Notes: generated from the sequence alone by a model not told the origin. Positions 20,782-28,965 are shown, counted from the stretch's first letter. The stretch is DNA of 64,000 bases from Dechloromonas sp. HYN0024 (GCF_003441615.1 NZ_CP031842.1:1506501-1570500), one strand, 5' to 3'. Program-made: numbers and translations.

Positions 20782-20867
20782 GCCCGGGTGGTGAAATTGG
20801 TAGACACAAGAGACTTAAAATCTCTCGACTTCTGGTCGTGCGGGTTCGATTCCCGCTCCGGGCACCA
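20782..20867 (+). tRNA. tRNA-Leu (UAA), chimeric 3' half at attL
   Basis: 86-nt class II tRNA with the variable arm CGACTTCTGGTCG; the anticodon loop CTTAAAA gives UAA. A TATAAT lies at 20764-20769. The element beginning here has replaced the host 3' half. In the present molecule the 7th acceptor base G pairs with T (wobble), while the displaced 3' half at 30882-30936 would restore a perfect GCCCGGG/CCCGGGC stem. The tRNA should still fold normally. Confidence 0.93.
20813..20827 (+). repeat. attL core, tRNA-Leu anticodon region
   Basis: 15-bp direct repeat identical to 30882-30896, covering the anticodon loop and the 3' anticodon stem. Crossover within or near it explains why the downstream tRNA halves differ at the two ends. 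Confidence 0.8.
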
Positions 20868-20935
20868 ATAAAATCAGCAGTTTACGGTTTCAAACCGCTG
20901 CTAAAGGTAACAGTCGGTCACCAAAAAATTCAAAA

Positions 20936-20955
20936 CCGTGCACGCCAGTGCACAG
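20936..20955 (+). repeat. 20-bp element-end repeat, left copy
   Basis: CCGTGCACGCCAGTGCACAG, identical to 30810-30829. It contains GTGCAC twice, 4 nt apart. Each copy lies a short distance inside an element end, as expected of integrase arm-type or excisionase sites. Confidence 0.75.
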
Positions 20956-21029
20956 TCGAATTTAAGCCTGTTCGGTAGTTTGGCGCCTAGCGTTGTCACA
21001 GGTCACCTAAAAAATAAATCGGAAACCGC

Positions 21030-21058
21030 TTGACAACGGTTTTTATTTGTGATGTAAT
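21030..21058 (+). promoter_or_regulatory. promoter candidate for mob/rep operon
   Basis: TTGACA at 21030-21035, 17-nt spacer, TGTAAT at 21053-21058. It is oriented toward the AlpA-like gene and could drive the whole alpA-mob-rep block. Confidence 0.6.
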
Positions 21059-21262
21059 TTTTCGGCTGATTCAAATTGCATGTCCCAGAGAACTCCTACG
21101 GCGGGAGAACTTATGTAGGGGTTTGGATAGTGAAGCCGTAGCAAATCATCTGGCTAGGTTGCTGGAATGGTTTTGTAGGCAGAGAGTGACTTCAGCGGAA
21201 CAAGACTCTGCAAATTCGGTAGGCAATCGTTGCCCACCGGCTTTGCAATGGAATCTTGTCTC

Positions 21263-21493
21263 ATGCAAACCCTGCTTACTATCAACGAACTCGCTGTGCT
21301 TCTGCACACTAACGCGAGCGCACTTAAAACTCGTCATTACAGAAATCCCCAATCTATTCCCCCGGTCGTTCGAATTCCGGGTGATCGTCGCTATTTCTTC
21401 AACGCAAATGAAGTTCAGCGGTGGATTGACTCCTTTTCTATTCCTGCCGCTGTAAAACGTGGGCCAGGCCGTCCTCGTAAAGGAGGACGATAA
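21263..21493 (+). CDS. AlpA/MerR-type small DNA-binding protein
   Basis: 76 residues from ATG 21263 (an in-frame ATG at 21248 is possible). The N-terminal winged-helix pattern LLTINELAVLL ... RIPGDRRYFFNANEVQRWI matches AlpA/excisionase-like helix-turn-helix proteins. The tail is basic (KRGPGRPRKGGR). Such proteins control integrase expression or act as excisionases in integrated elements. It overlaps the next ORF by 1 nt. Confidence 0.75.
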   Translation: MQTLLTINELAVLLHTNASALKTRHYRNPQSIPPVVRIPGDRRYFFNANEVQRWIDSFSIPAAVKRGPGRPRKGGR

Positions 21494-21852
21494 TGACTTC
21501 GTACTCTAGGTTAGAGCTTCATCGCCTCGCGACAAAAATCTTCCGACTTTGGGCTGGGGACATTCTTGATGAACTCGATAAGTCTAAAAGCGCACCTCCT
21601 GAAATTCTCTTGTCTGTTGAAGAAGGCCGTATCTGGCTACTGAAGTGGGCTGAGTTTGCACAGGCTAACGCTTCAGTACCAAATTTCACGCCTGGCTTTA
21701 TTGAATATGCCAATTTAGTAAACCACATCGAGTGGAGAAAACGGCACATCAGAGCCTTGTCGGAAAAACGCCCAACTCTGAAAACGCTGAATGACGAAAT
21801 CGCGCTGATTTATGGCTGGATGTTTTCGAATTTAGGAGGTCAGCATGCCTAA
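21493..21852 (+). CDS. hypothetical protein of mobilizable element
   Basis: 119 residues, mostly helical, rich in Trp and charged residues. It shares the operon with the AlpA-like gene (1-nt overlap) and mobC (8-nt overlap). No family was recognized. Its position in front of mobC suggests an element-maintenance or mobilization accessory role, which is inference only. Confidence 0.7.
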   Translation: MTSYSRLELHRLATKIFRLWAGDILDELDKSKSAPPEILLSVEEGRIWLLKWAEFAQANASVPNFTPGFIEYANLVNHIEWRKRHIRALSEKRPTLKTLNDEIALIYGWMFSNLGGQHA

Positions 21853-22243
21853 AAGTCGAAATTCAGTTTTGAATTCAGCATTCACCAAGAAAATTGTGAG
21901 CGTTAAAGGAGGTAGGCCGAGTGAAGGGCGATGCAAGCCTGTCACTGTCCGTTTCACAGAATACGAGCATGATCAACTCATGCAAGCCGTGCACGAAACG
22001 GGCATGACCGCCTCTGATTTAATCCGGCAGACTGCTGCTGGAATCGAAATCAAAGCCAGGCCTGCACCGGTCACGAATGATCTCCTAAAAGAACTGATAG
22101 CCTGGGGAAATAACCTCAATCAAATTGCTTATAAATGCAATTCCGGCGGCTCCCCCATCGCTGAAATTTCTGAGATTTTGACGAAGTGCTACAACGCATT
22201 GGCCCGCATTGAACAGACGATTCAAGGAGGGGCAAGCAAATGA
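21845..22243 (+). CDS. mobC: MobC-like relaxosome accessory protein
   Basis: 132 residues. A ribbon-helix-helix-like N-terminal part (CKPVTVRFTEYEHDQLMQAV, then MTASDLIRQTAAG) is followed by the WGNNLNQIAYKCN helix typical of bacterial mobilization MobC proteins. Such proteins bind oriT and help the relaxase open the strands. AGGAGGT lies at 21835-21841, and the gene overlaps the relaxase gene by 4 nt. Confidence 0.85.
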   Translation: MPKSRNSVLNSAFTKKIVSVKGGRPSEGRCKPVTVRFTEYEHDQLMQAVHETGMTASDLIRQTAAGIEIKARPAPVTNDLLKELIAWGNNLNQIAYKCNSGGSPIAEISEILTKCYNALARIEQTIQGGASK

Positions 22244-24699
22244 TTACCGAGACCAAAAAAGGCGGTCAAAATCTTTCTGATGCGGTCGCGTACGCAGTTT
22301 ATTGCATCAGTGCAAAAGACCATCCGGAAGCGAAACCCAATGAACGCGTTTTGCTCGTGCAGTCTGAAAACTTGCTTTTACCTCCCCCTCCAGCCGCTAG
22401 CAATCTAAAAGCATGCCGAGCCTGGGGGCAATTGGCAGGAATAAAAATCGAGGAATGGACGAAAGATAAGCGTAGCGGCAGACCAATGCCAAAGTCGCTA
22501 TTTCAGTCGGGGTCAATCAGCTTCTCCGAAGCTGACAGCAAAAAATTGTCACCAGCCCAAGCATTGGAAATAGCTCGTGAAGCAGTTTGTGAAGTTATGC
22601 CGGGAGATCGAGCAATTCTGTGGTCTGTGCATGGTGACACCAATTGCCTGCATGTTCACTTTGAGGCATCAAGTACGGATGACACCGGAACCGTGTGGAA
22701 TCCCCGATTTGATTTCCGATTCTGGGAAAGTTCAATGGAACGGCTCGAAATCAAATACGGGCTTGAACGTGTGACGCAGCGCAAAGTCATGGCAAAGCAG
22801 GACCACGTACGCGAAATAAAAATCTGCGCCCCTAGCCGCGCAGAACTGGAAATTGCCGCGAAGGACGGCACACCTAGCCCCAAGGCTTTAGCACTTTCAG
22901 TGTTGAACCAATTCAAGGGGCAGGCAACGACAATCACTGAGTTTTTCGATGCGGTTGAAACGGTTGACGGGTATGAAATCGTGCCAAACGGCATGACAGG
23001 AAAATGCTCCGGCTATTCGCTGAGATGCCCGGACGGCGTACAAATTAAAGGTAGTGACTTTGGCAAAGCATACAGCTTTGTTGGATTGCAAAAGGGAGGA
23101 ATCAGCTATGAGCAAGACCGCGATTTTGAAGCAATCAGTCGCCGCCGCCGAAGAGAGGCATCAAGAACTTTCGCAAGTGGCCATGACACTTTCGATAATC
23201 TCTCAACACCTTGCCCAGCAAGCGGATGCAATTCCGGAAGCATCACGCCAAGCATTGAGCGAAACAGCGCAAGCCGTGCAGAAGTCTGTTTCAGCAGTAC
23301 AACAAGCCGCGCAAGCCATCCTGCAAACGTCGGACAGGCTCCAAGATCATGCAACAACGCTGAAAGAAACGGCGCAGGCAGTGAAAGCACCTTCGATCAG
23401 GGAGCGTCTAATTTTGGCGGTGATCGTGGGGACACTATCAGCAGTGATCACGACCGGCTTAACACTGGCTTTGCAATCGGAAAAGCTAAATCCCGAGAAA
23501 CTGGGGGCCGCAATCGTCAAGGAAGTTCAACGCCAACAACGGCGATAGATCGTCAAATTTTGGCTTGGGATCGCCAGTGCAGAGCACTTGGCCTTTCTGA
23601 CGATGCTGAAATTCGGATGATGTTAATTGACCGCGACGAAGATCGGTATACAGCCTCAAATGAAAATGGCGCTAGCGGAATGCCACACCCAGAGCCTTTT
23701 GGGGGATACGCAGGCTGGCAACGTAAGAAGTGGCGAGAAAAAAACGGCGGAGAAGTTTTCTGGACGGTCGATCAAGTCCGCAAGGCAATCAAGACTGGGC
23801 GGTTTGCCGCACTGAATAGCCTCAAATACGACATTTTCATGCGCCCCTACGAATCTGATTTTCATTATCTATTTATTGACGATACGACCCCGGAAATTCT
23901 CGCTACAGCAGGCTATACACCGTGCTTGATTCAAGAATCTAGCCCCGGAAATTATCAATGCATCCTGAAAATTCCACGTAACCAGCATCCACCCGGCTCT
24001 GATGCTGAAAATCTGGAAAATCGAGCGATCAATGCGCTTGCTCTGTCTCTAAATACACGTTTTGGCGACCGAAAGGCCGGTCGAATTGACCAAGTGTTTC
24101 GGCTATCCGGGTTTGCGAACAAAAAGCCGATAAGGAACGATTTTTTTACAAAAATTGCATGGGGTAGCTGCAAAGTTGGGCACATCTGCAACGCGGCAAC
24201 GGCAGAGCTAGATGATTTCCGAAGTGCCGTGAAAATTTCTCCGGTTTCATACGTTAAGACTGATCCGGAAGACATGCAAAAAACCATGCCGATGATTGAA
24301 CCTGAGCAAGTGCAAGCGCATGCAGCTTTTAATCGCCTCAATCGCCACTCCGCCTCCTTCCTTGCTCACGACACCCCAAACGACCTACAGGAAATGGCCA
24401 GGGAAATACGGAAATGGTCAAAAACTCAAGGACGACACAAAGTTCCGGACTGGTCCGAAGTCGATTTTCTTGCATGCCGTGAATTGGCCAAAAAGGGCTG
24501 GAATACCGAAAGGCTTGAAAACGCTCTTTATGCGACCTCACCTGAGCTACATGATCGAAAGAGAGGCCATGAGTCCGATTACATCAGACGAACTGTCACG
24601 GCAGCAATGAATGCGCTTAAAAAGGGCAAAGCCCCGACACCAACGCTTGAGCCGTCCCTGCAACATAGCCAGTTCGGCATAGGAGGGCCGACGATCTAA
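22240..24699 (+). CDS. mobA: MobA relaxase fused to RepB-type primase
   Basis: 819 residues. The N-terminal relaxase has the histidine motif HGDTNCLHVHF at residues 131-141, which binds metal for nicking oriT. Residues about 290-436 form a Ser/Arg-rich low-complexity linker, exactly where a second gene (mobB) is read in the +1 frame. The C-terminal part (about 475-680) has YLFIDDTTPE and ESSPGNYQCILKIP, matching the RepB/archaeo-eukaryotic primase type. The same relaxase-primase fusion is known from IncQ plasmids such as RSF1010. Confidence 0.85.
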   Translation: MITETKKGGQNLSDAVAYAVYCISAKDHPEAKPNERVLLVQSENLLLPPPPAASNLKACRAWGQLAGIKIEEWTKDKRSGRPMPKSLFQSGSISFSEADSKKLSPAQALEIAREAVCEVMPGDRAILWSVHGDTNCLHVHFEASSTDDTGTVWNPRFDFRFWESSMERLEIKYGLERVTQRKVMAKQDHVREIKICAPSRAELEIAAKDGTPSPKALALSVLNQFKGQATTITEFFDAVETVDGYEIVPNGMTGKCSGYSLRCPDGVQIKGSDFGKAYSFVGLQKGGISYEQDRDFEAISRRRRREASRTFASGHDTFDNLSTPCPASGCNSGSITPSIERNSASRAEVCFSSTTSRASHPANVGQAPRSCNNAERNGAGSESTFDQGASNFGGDRGDTISSDHDRLNTGFAIGKAKSRETGGRNRQGSSTPTTAIDRQILAWDRQCRALGLSDDAEIRMMLIDRDEDRYTASNENGASGMPHPEPFGGYAGWQRKKWREKNGGEVFWTVDQVRKAIKTGRFAALNSLKYDIFMRPYESDFHYLFIDDTTPEILATAGYTPCLIQESSPGNYQCILKIPRNQHPPGSDAENLENRAINALALSLNTRFGDRKAGRIDQVFRLSGFANKKPIRNDFFTKIAWGSCKVGHICNAATAELDDFRSAVKISPVSYVKTDPEDMQKTMPMIEPEQVQAHAAFNRLNRHSASFLAHDTPNDLQEMAREIRKWSKTQGRHKVPDWSEVDFLACRELAKKGWNTERLENALYATSPELHDRKRGHESDYIRRTVTAAMNALKKGKAPTPTLEPSLQHSQFGIGGPTI
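23108..23548 (+). CDS. mobB: MobB-like protein encoded inside mobA (+1 frame)
   Basis: 146 residues, fully overlapping mobA. GGGAGGA at 23094-23100 is ideally spaced before ATG 23108. The protein is a long amphipathic helix (Gln/Ala-rich, about 1-90) followed by one transmembrane segment (LILAVIVGTLSAVITTGLTL, about 100-120). RSF1010 MobB has the same size, topology and embedded position. It probably anchors the relaxase to the membrane or the type IV coupling protein. Confidence 0.8.
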   Translation: MSKTAILKQSVAAAEERHQELSQVAMTLSIISQHLAQQADAIPEASRQALSETAQAVQKSVSAVQQAAQAILQTSDRLQDHATTLKETAQAVKAPSIRERLILAVIVGTLSAVITTGLTLALQSEKLNPEKLGAAIVKEVQRQQRR

Positions 24700-24714
24700 A
24701 ACCCACGCAATAAA

Positions 24715-24740
24715 AAAGGATCGGAGGCAACCGATCCTTT
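24715..24740 (+). terminator. hairpin between mobA-repB and repA-like gene
   Basis: 10-bp stem AAAGGATCGG / CCGATCCTTT with a 6-nt loop, followed by AACCCCC rather than a U-tract. It may be an attenuator or mRNA stabilizer separating relaxase and helicase expression. Confidence 0.5.
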
Positions 24741-24765
24741 AACCCCCATTACAGAGGAAAAACAC

Positions 24766-25887
24766 ATGGAAAAATTATCAAAAATATTACCGTTTGTCAA
24801 GCCAAATTCTGCATCTTTGGCAGTGAGTGAATTTTTCAAACGTCATTACACCCCGTCGCTACCCGCGCCATACACGCCGTATATCGCGCCACCGCAGGGC
24901 ATTAAGGGAATCGGAGCAATGCTTGCATCTGCAAAACAAACGCCGAATTGGATTATTCAAGACCTTTTAGAAGAAGGCGACCAATTGATTATAGGTGGCG
25001 CTCCGAAAGCCGGAAAAAGTTTGCTGGCACTCCAGCTTGCTTTATCCGTGGCGTCTGGCGGTAAATTTCTTGAATGGCGTGCGCCCGAACGTCGCCGCGT
25101 TCTTTATATCAACCTTGAAATAAAAGAGCGCGTCATGGGCGTACGAATCTTGAAAATGGCCGGAGGCGAAGAGCAAATTCAGAAATACAGTAATCTGTAC
25201 TGTATGAACATCCAAACTCGAATCGACATCATGGATTCTGAACAGTCTTCGACGCTCACACATTTGATTGAAGATTTGGATGTTGATTTGGTTGTCTGGG
25301 ACGTACTAGCTCGGATGCACAGCAAAGATGAGATGACGATTGAAATGCTTCATGTAATGCAGGAAATTCGACGTGTCAGCGCCGGACGGGCACATGTTGT
25401 CGTTCATCATGCAAGAAAACCTCCCTCAGATTCAACCGCCCCACAAACAGCGCATGACATTCGGGGTAGTAGCAGTATTTTTGGTGAATGCGATGGAGTC
25501 TTCGTCATTACAGCGAGAAGCGGACAAGGGGCACGCTTTGCCTTGACTGCTCAACTACGCGCCGGACGCGCACCAGATTTAATGTTATTAGATCGTGATG
25601 AGCACACTTTGCGTTTTGTAGACCCTGTAGAGCAGGAGGCAGCCGAACTTGGAATAAAGCTTGGGGAGGTTTTCCAAGAACAGACCGTCATTGAAACGAA
25701 CGCAGAGCTAATGAGTCGTTTGATGGCGGTGTTTGGCGTCGAGGAACGGCAAGCGCACCGATACGCAAAAAAGGCTGTGGAACTTGGATACCTTCGTACA
25801 GTGAAAAATGGAAGGGCGACGGAGTATCACTTGCTGCCTCTCGCACTGAAAATGATCAGGAATGCGAAAAGCAGAAATTACGCTTGA
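24766..25887 (+). CDS. repA: RepA-like hexameric helicase (AAA_25 ATPase)
   Basis: 373 residues. Walker A is GGAPKAGKS (about residue 76) and Walker B is DLVVWDVLAR; VVVHHARKP and RGSSSIFGECDGV are the sensor-like motifs of RecA-fold RepA helicases of IncQ plasmids. An extra C-terminal winged-helix-like part (VFGVEERQAHRYAKKAVELGYL) is present. It follows the relaxase-primase, so primase and helicase are supplied together, as in IncQ replication. Confidence 0.82.
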   Translation: MEKLSKILPFVKPNSASLAVSEFFKRHYTPSLPAPYTPYIAPPQGIKGIGAMLASAKQTPNWIIQDLLEEGDQLIIGGAPKAGKSLLALQLALSVASGGKFLEWRAPERRRVLYINLEIKERVMGVRILKMAGGEEQIQKYSNLYCMNIQTRIDIMDSEQSSTLTHLIEDLDVDLVVWDVLARMHSKDEMTIEMLHVMQEIRRVSAGRAHVVVHHARKPPSDSTAPQTAHDIRGSSSIFGECDGVFVITARSGQGARFALTAQLRAGRAPDLMLLDRDEHTLRFVDPVEQEAAELGIKLGEVFQEQTVIETNAELMSRLMAVFGVEERQAHRYAKKAVELGYLRTVKNGRATEYHLLPLALKMIRNAKSRNYA

Positions 25888-25961
25888 GATTGCCGGGAGC
25901 GGCGAGATCGAATTGTTATAAATAATAATCACTTCCTTTCTTGTCCCTCGCCTCCCCCTGT

Positions 25962-25987
25962 GGCCCCTTTTTTGGGGCCGATTTTTT
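25962..25987 (+). terminator. intrinsic terminator after repA-like gene
   Basis: GGCCCC TTTTTT GGGGCC hairpin followed by GATTTTTT. It would end the mob/rep transcript. Confidence 0.75.
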
Positions 25988-26074
25988 GTCTGCTTTTGAC
26001 AACATCTGACATCTGACATGAATGCCTATATATATAACCACATGTCACCAATCGTGCCCCCCTCAGACTCCCCC

Positions 26075-26106
26075 GGTACGAGATCAAGCAAAGCGTGATC
26101 TCGTAC
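26075..26106. repeat. perfect 12-bp inverted repeat (possible oriT)
   Basis: GGTACGAGATCA at 26075-26086 and TGATCTCGTACC at 26095-26106, 8-nt loop. It is followed after 10 nt by a second hairpin GTGTGC/GCACAC. Mobilization origins usually consist of such a stem next to the nick site, but no nic consensus was recognized. Confidence 0.6.
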
Positions 26107-26403
26107 CTTAACCCTTGTGTGCTACGCACACCACAGGAGACGACGACGACGCGCGAGCGCGTTATAAGGAAAATCAAAGCCAGCAAAACAGATGACATTT
26201 GTTTTTCCGCATACCCGTCGATAGATGCAAATTTAGATCAAATATCGACGCAAAAACCACAGTCAAAGTCTAGGGACCAAAGGTTTTCACATACGCGCTG
26301 TGCTTGTTTGTTTCAACCGTCCCCCCTTTTTACGTTGTAAAGGGGTCCCCGTGGCTTTACTCATTGCATTCGAGAAAGCCTTTCAAAAGAGGAACAAAAT
26401 CAA

Positions 26404-26556
26404 TTAATGGCGATTGCCTCGTAGCATTCTGCCTATAAGAAATGAGACGGCAATTGCCGCGATAGCTCCGGGCCAGTCGAGCTTGATATAAGCCCATCCG
26501 GCCAATGCTCCAGCAAAGGCTGCATTACCAAGGAGAAGGGTAATGTCTTTATTCAT
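26404..26556 (-). CDS. small two-helix membrane protein
   Basis: 50 residues: MNKDITLLLGN..., with two hydrophobic segments (about 6-24 and 28-44) and a basic C-terminus (GRMLRGNRH). No strong ribosome binding site is seen. A hairpin of the type found upstream of the three secreted paralogs ends 37 nt before its start, which supports it being a real expressed gene. Function unknown. Confidence 0.5.
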   Translation of the reverse strand: MNKDITLLLGNAAFAGALAGWAYIKLDWPGAIAAIAVSFLIGRMLRGNRH

Positions 26557-26592
26557 ATGATGAGTTTGGTTGTGATGACATGCAATTATTTG

Positions 26593-26620
26593 ATGTCTGG
26601 TATTTGCCCAAAGCGGACAT
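26593..26620 (-). promoter_or_regulatory. leader hairpin, copy 1 (upstream of 26556 gene)
   Basis: ATGTCT at 26593-26598 pairs (one G-T) with GGACAT at 26615-26620. It is a diverged relative of the hairpins at 28204, 28930 and 29652, placed 37 nt upstream of the minus-strand start. Confidence 0.5.
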
Positions 26621-26633
26621 GAGTTTTACTCCG

Positions 26634-27440
26634 TCAGTCAGTCCGCCTTGAATGAATGCTCTTCTGAACCTCAGCAAGCTTCATTAGTTGTCCTCTTATG
26701 GATATAGGGACAAGAATCGGTGGGCCGCTCTTTCCGATAAATACCAAATAGAAATAATCCTCAATCAGCTTCGCTATTTCTCTGTCTTGATCAACGGACA
26801 CCATGTGTGAAAAAACACATTTCAAGTAGCGCTTTATTCCATATTCAGTTAGGCCAAGTCCATTTGAAAGTCGCCCTGGAAATGCCTGAGATTGGAAGCA
26901 AGTCCACTGAAATGCGTTGTAAAAGTCCTCGAAATCATAAGGCTGATCCATTCCGACATCGTAGGGATAGTCGGGTTTAAACACAGGTAGCCCGTGAGGT
27001 TGCGCAGCACTGGCATATGGCTCAATACAAAGGTCGTCTTCATCCTGGTAGCAAGCGAAATGCCCAAACCAAGACAGCCGCCTGCACTCATAATCAGTAG
27101 CAAGATGGCTAAATAGTGCAACCCTTGCAGGCTTTCCACCTGTCACTTCATCAACAATCCCGCTTCTTTTTTGTTTAAATTCAACAATGAAACACCGTGC
27201 GCCATCGATTTGACCAAACATATCGCCAATAAGAGAGTCAATATGCATTGGGTTAGTCAGTAAAGCAGTTGTTCTCTTTGGGAATTTATTGGGTTTTCCA
27301 AACCAAATTTTTGCCAGCCTCTCTTGAACTTCACGAAAAAATCCGAAATAACTGCTTTTATTGCGCTGTGAGCGTTTTCCATCCATAACTCCCCAAAGAT
27401 AAGAAAACGTCGAAACAATGTTTGATTCGTACAATTCCAT
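26634..27440 (-). CDS. unknown cargo protein, possible PD-(D/E)XK nuclease
   Basis: 268 residues, no family recognized. The segment DSLIGDMFGQIDGARCFIVEFKQKR (about residues 69-93) has the layout of a PD-(D/E)XK core: an acidic residue, then a hydrophobic strand ending in E-x-K. It is rich in aromatic residues and has no signal peptide or membrane segment. A lone gene of this kind inside a mobile element could be a defence or restriction protein, but that is inference. Confidence 0.6.
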   Translation of the reverse strand: MELYESNIVSTFSYLWGVMDGKRSQRNKSSYFGFFREVQERLAKIWFGKPNKFPKRTTALLTNPMHIDSLIGDMFGQIDGARCFIVEFKQKRSGIVDEVTGGKPARVALFSHLATDYECRRLSWFGHFACYQDEDDLCIEPYASAAQPHGLPVFKPDYPYDVGMDQPYDFEDFYNAFQWTCFQSQAFPGRLSNGLGLTEYGIKRYLKCVFSHMVSVDQDREIAKLIEDYFYLVFIGKSGPPILVPISIRGQLMKLAEVQKSIHSRRTD

Positions 27441-27511
27441 TTTTTACCACTAGCCTTTTTTATTAAAAACAAAGGCGCCCTAAGATGCCCCTGTGTGGTA
27501 GTTGAAGAAGG

Positions 27512-28165
27512 TTAGTTCTTCTTCACGATGGAGTTCTTATACAAGTCGTTGTGCGCTCTCGTTGCGCCCTTGTCGTATTTCGCCTGGTCGGCATCGAACT
27601 TGGCGATGTCCTTTTCTGTAAGCCGCGCGCTGATTGCGTAGCCCTGATTCTGGCCCGGTAAGGCTACGGCAGTCACAATCATGGCGTCTTTGGCGAAGCG
27701 GTCTTCTTTACCGTTGAACACTCCAAACCCGCTGACCTTGTAGGTCACGACACTGGCCCCTTCGATGCCCACCTGTGGGCTGTCAATCTTCACAGCGCGA
27801 TCCATCGTGAAGCCGCTGTCTTTCAACAGTCCTTTCGCCAGCGCCTCCGGCGTAACAGGGTCTGCATCCTTTCGGTTAACAAAGCGACTCAAGGCATTGA
27901 CCTGATACACCACAACCGCAGAGTCACTAACCGGCGCGTTATACATGACCTCGCTGTATGCCCCAGAATCAAACTTGTTGTTCTTCGGGCCGGGGTTCTT
28001 GGCGAAGTCATACGGCCCTTGGGCGAAGTTCGGCACGGACACCACGATGTGCAAACCGCCTTTGCCGGTGTCCAGAACGGCTTCATGGCGCGGCGCATCG
28101 TCGGCTGAAGCGAGAAGGGAAACCGCCATGAGCGCGGCGGCGGCAATCTTGGTAATGAGCTTCAT
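27512..28165 (-). CDS. secreted cargo protein, paralog 1 of 3
   Basis: 217 residues from ATG 28165 (after CAGGGAG), with a signal peptide ending near SLLASA. The mature part has the motif QGPYDFAKNPGPK shared with its two neighbours, an SxVVVYQV strand and a VVTYKVSGFGVF strand. It looks like a periplasmic beta-rich protein. No known family was recognized. It is the most diverged of the three, without the conserved Cys pair of the other two. Confidence 0.75.
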   Translation of the reverse strand: MKLITKIAAAALMAVSLLASADDAPRHEAVLDTGKGGLHIVVSVPNFAQGPYDFAKNPGPKNNKFDSGAYSEVMYNAPVSDSAVVVYQVNALSRFVNRKDADPVTPEALAKGLLKDSGFTMDRAVKIDSPQVGIEGASVVTYKVSGFGVFNGKEDRFAKDAMIVTAVALPGQNQGYAISARLTEKDIAKFDADQAKYDKGATRAHNDLYKNSIVKKN

Positions 28166-28203
28166 TGAGACTCCCTGATTTTTGTATGTATCGTTCATGG
28201 CCC

Positions 28204-28232
28204 ATGTCTCCTTCTGGGCCGATTTCAGACAT
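28204..28232 (-). promoter_or_regulatory. leader hairpin, copy 2
   Basis: ATGTCT at 28204-28209 pairs with AGACAT at 28227-28232; inside is GGCCCA/TGGGCC-type sequence. It lies 39 nt upstream of the paralog 1 start. The closing T-A pair replaces the C-G pair of copy 4, a compensatory change. Confidence 0.6.
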
Positions 28233-28235
28233 TGG

Positions 28236-28889
28236 TTAGTTAAGGGTCAATCGTGAGTTTCTGAACATTCCAGCAGATGCTCCATCAGCATTCTTTATTG
28301 TTTGCGATGGGTCTTTATCGAACAATTGAGTATTTTTTTCAATTGCCAGTCCAATGAAGGCATAACCCATAGTGTTATTTTTTATGGATACCGCTACAAC
28401 AGTTACAGCCGACCTAAGTTCATTCATGGGCTTTTTATCAAATACGCTCGTTCCTGCCATTCGATAACAAACCATCTCGTTTTTCACGTCAATATTATTG
28501 GCGGGGCAATTAAATGGAACAGCCTTCCCGACAAATCCCTCATGTTTAATAATATCTAACGCAATGTTCTCGGCGGTGTATGGTTTGCCTCGTTCATTTG
28601 CCTTGTCATCTCTATACACGCTTACCATGTAGTTCAAGACCCCAGTGGGGCTATTGGGAACATTTCCACCGAACAATACTTCGCCGTATGTATTACCGGC
28701 AATTGTATTTATTTTTGGACCTTTGTTTTTTGCAAAATCATACGGCCCATCTCCCGGTGGTGTTGATACTGTCAGCGTAAATCCACCGGGGCCGGTACTC
28801 ATCGGTGTCTCAATGCGTGCCTGTTGAGCTTGCGAAGCGACTGCCAAGGTCATCAACACCAGTGCGGCAATGTTCGTCTTGTGCTTCAT
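28236..28889 (-). CDS. secreted cargo protein, paralog 2 of 3
   Basis: 217 residues with a signal peptide ending near AVASQAQQ. It shares ARIETPMSTGPGGFTLTVST, the DGPYDFAKNKGPK motif, KPYTAENIALDIIKHEGFVG and a conserved cysteine pair with paralog 3. Probably periplasmic or exported. No function is known; tandem duplication within the element suggests selection for dose or variety. Confidence 0.78.
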   Translation of the reverse strand: MKHKTNIAALVLMTLAVASQAQQARIETPMSTGPGGFTLTVSTPPGDGPYDFAKNKGPKINTIAGNTYGEVLFGGNVPNSPTGVLNYMVSVYRDDKANERGKPYTAENIALDIIKHEGFVGKAVPFNCPANNIDVKNEMVCYRMAGTSVFDKKPMNELRSAVTVVAVSIKNNTMGYAFIGLAIEKNTQLFDKDPSQTIKNADGASAGMFRNSRLTLN

Positions 28890-28929
28890 CGAGTCTCCCT
28901 GTTTTCTTGGTATGCTACCTGCGTAGTCA

Positions 28930-28957
28930 ATGTCCGGTTCTTGGCCGAAAGAGGACT
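28930..28957 (-). promoter_or_regulatory. leader hairpin, copy 3
   Basis: GTCC at 28932-28935 pairs with GGAC at 28953-28956 around GGTTCTTGGCCGAAA. It lies 41 nt upstream of the paralog 2 start. Confidence 0.5.
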
Positions 28958-28965
28958 AACTGTTA

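Larger units (their letters stand above)
20868..21262 (+). other. left-end noncoding region of the element
   Basis: About 395 nt without a convincing gene. It holds one copy of the 20-bp repeat shared with the right end (20936-20955), a good promoter at 21030-21058, and a small hairpin (CTCC TACGGC GGGAG) near 21091. It may contain integrase arm sites and a leader RNA. No oriT could be recognized with confidence. Confidence 0.5.
25888..26403. other. noncoding region with inverted repeats; candidate oriV/oriT
   Basis: 516 nt without a supported gene. It holds an intrinsic terminator (25962-25987), tandem ATCTGAC repeats near 26005, an AT-rich run (TATATATATAACC, about 26027), a perfect 12-bp inverted repeat at 26075-26106 and a second one (GTGTGC TAC GCACAC, about 26117-26131). 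This density of repeats after a helicase gene would suit a replication or transfer origin. It does not match the RSF1010 iterons or nic site that I know. Confidence 0.45.
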
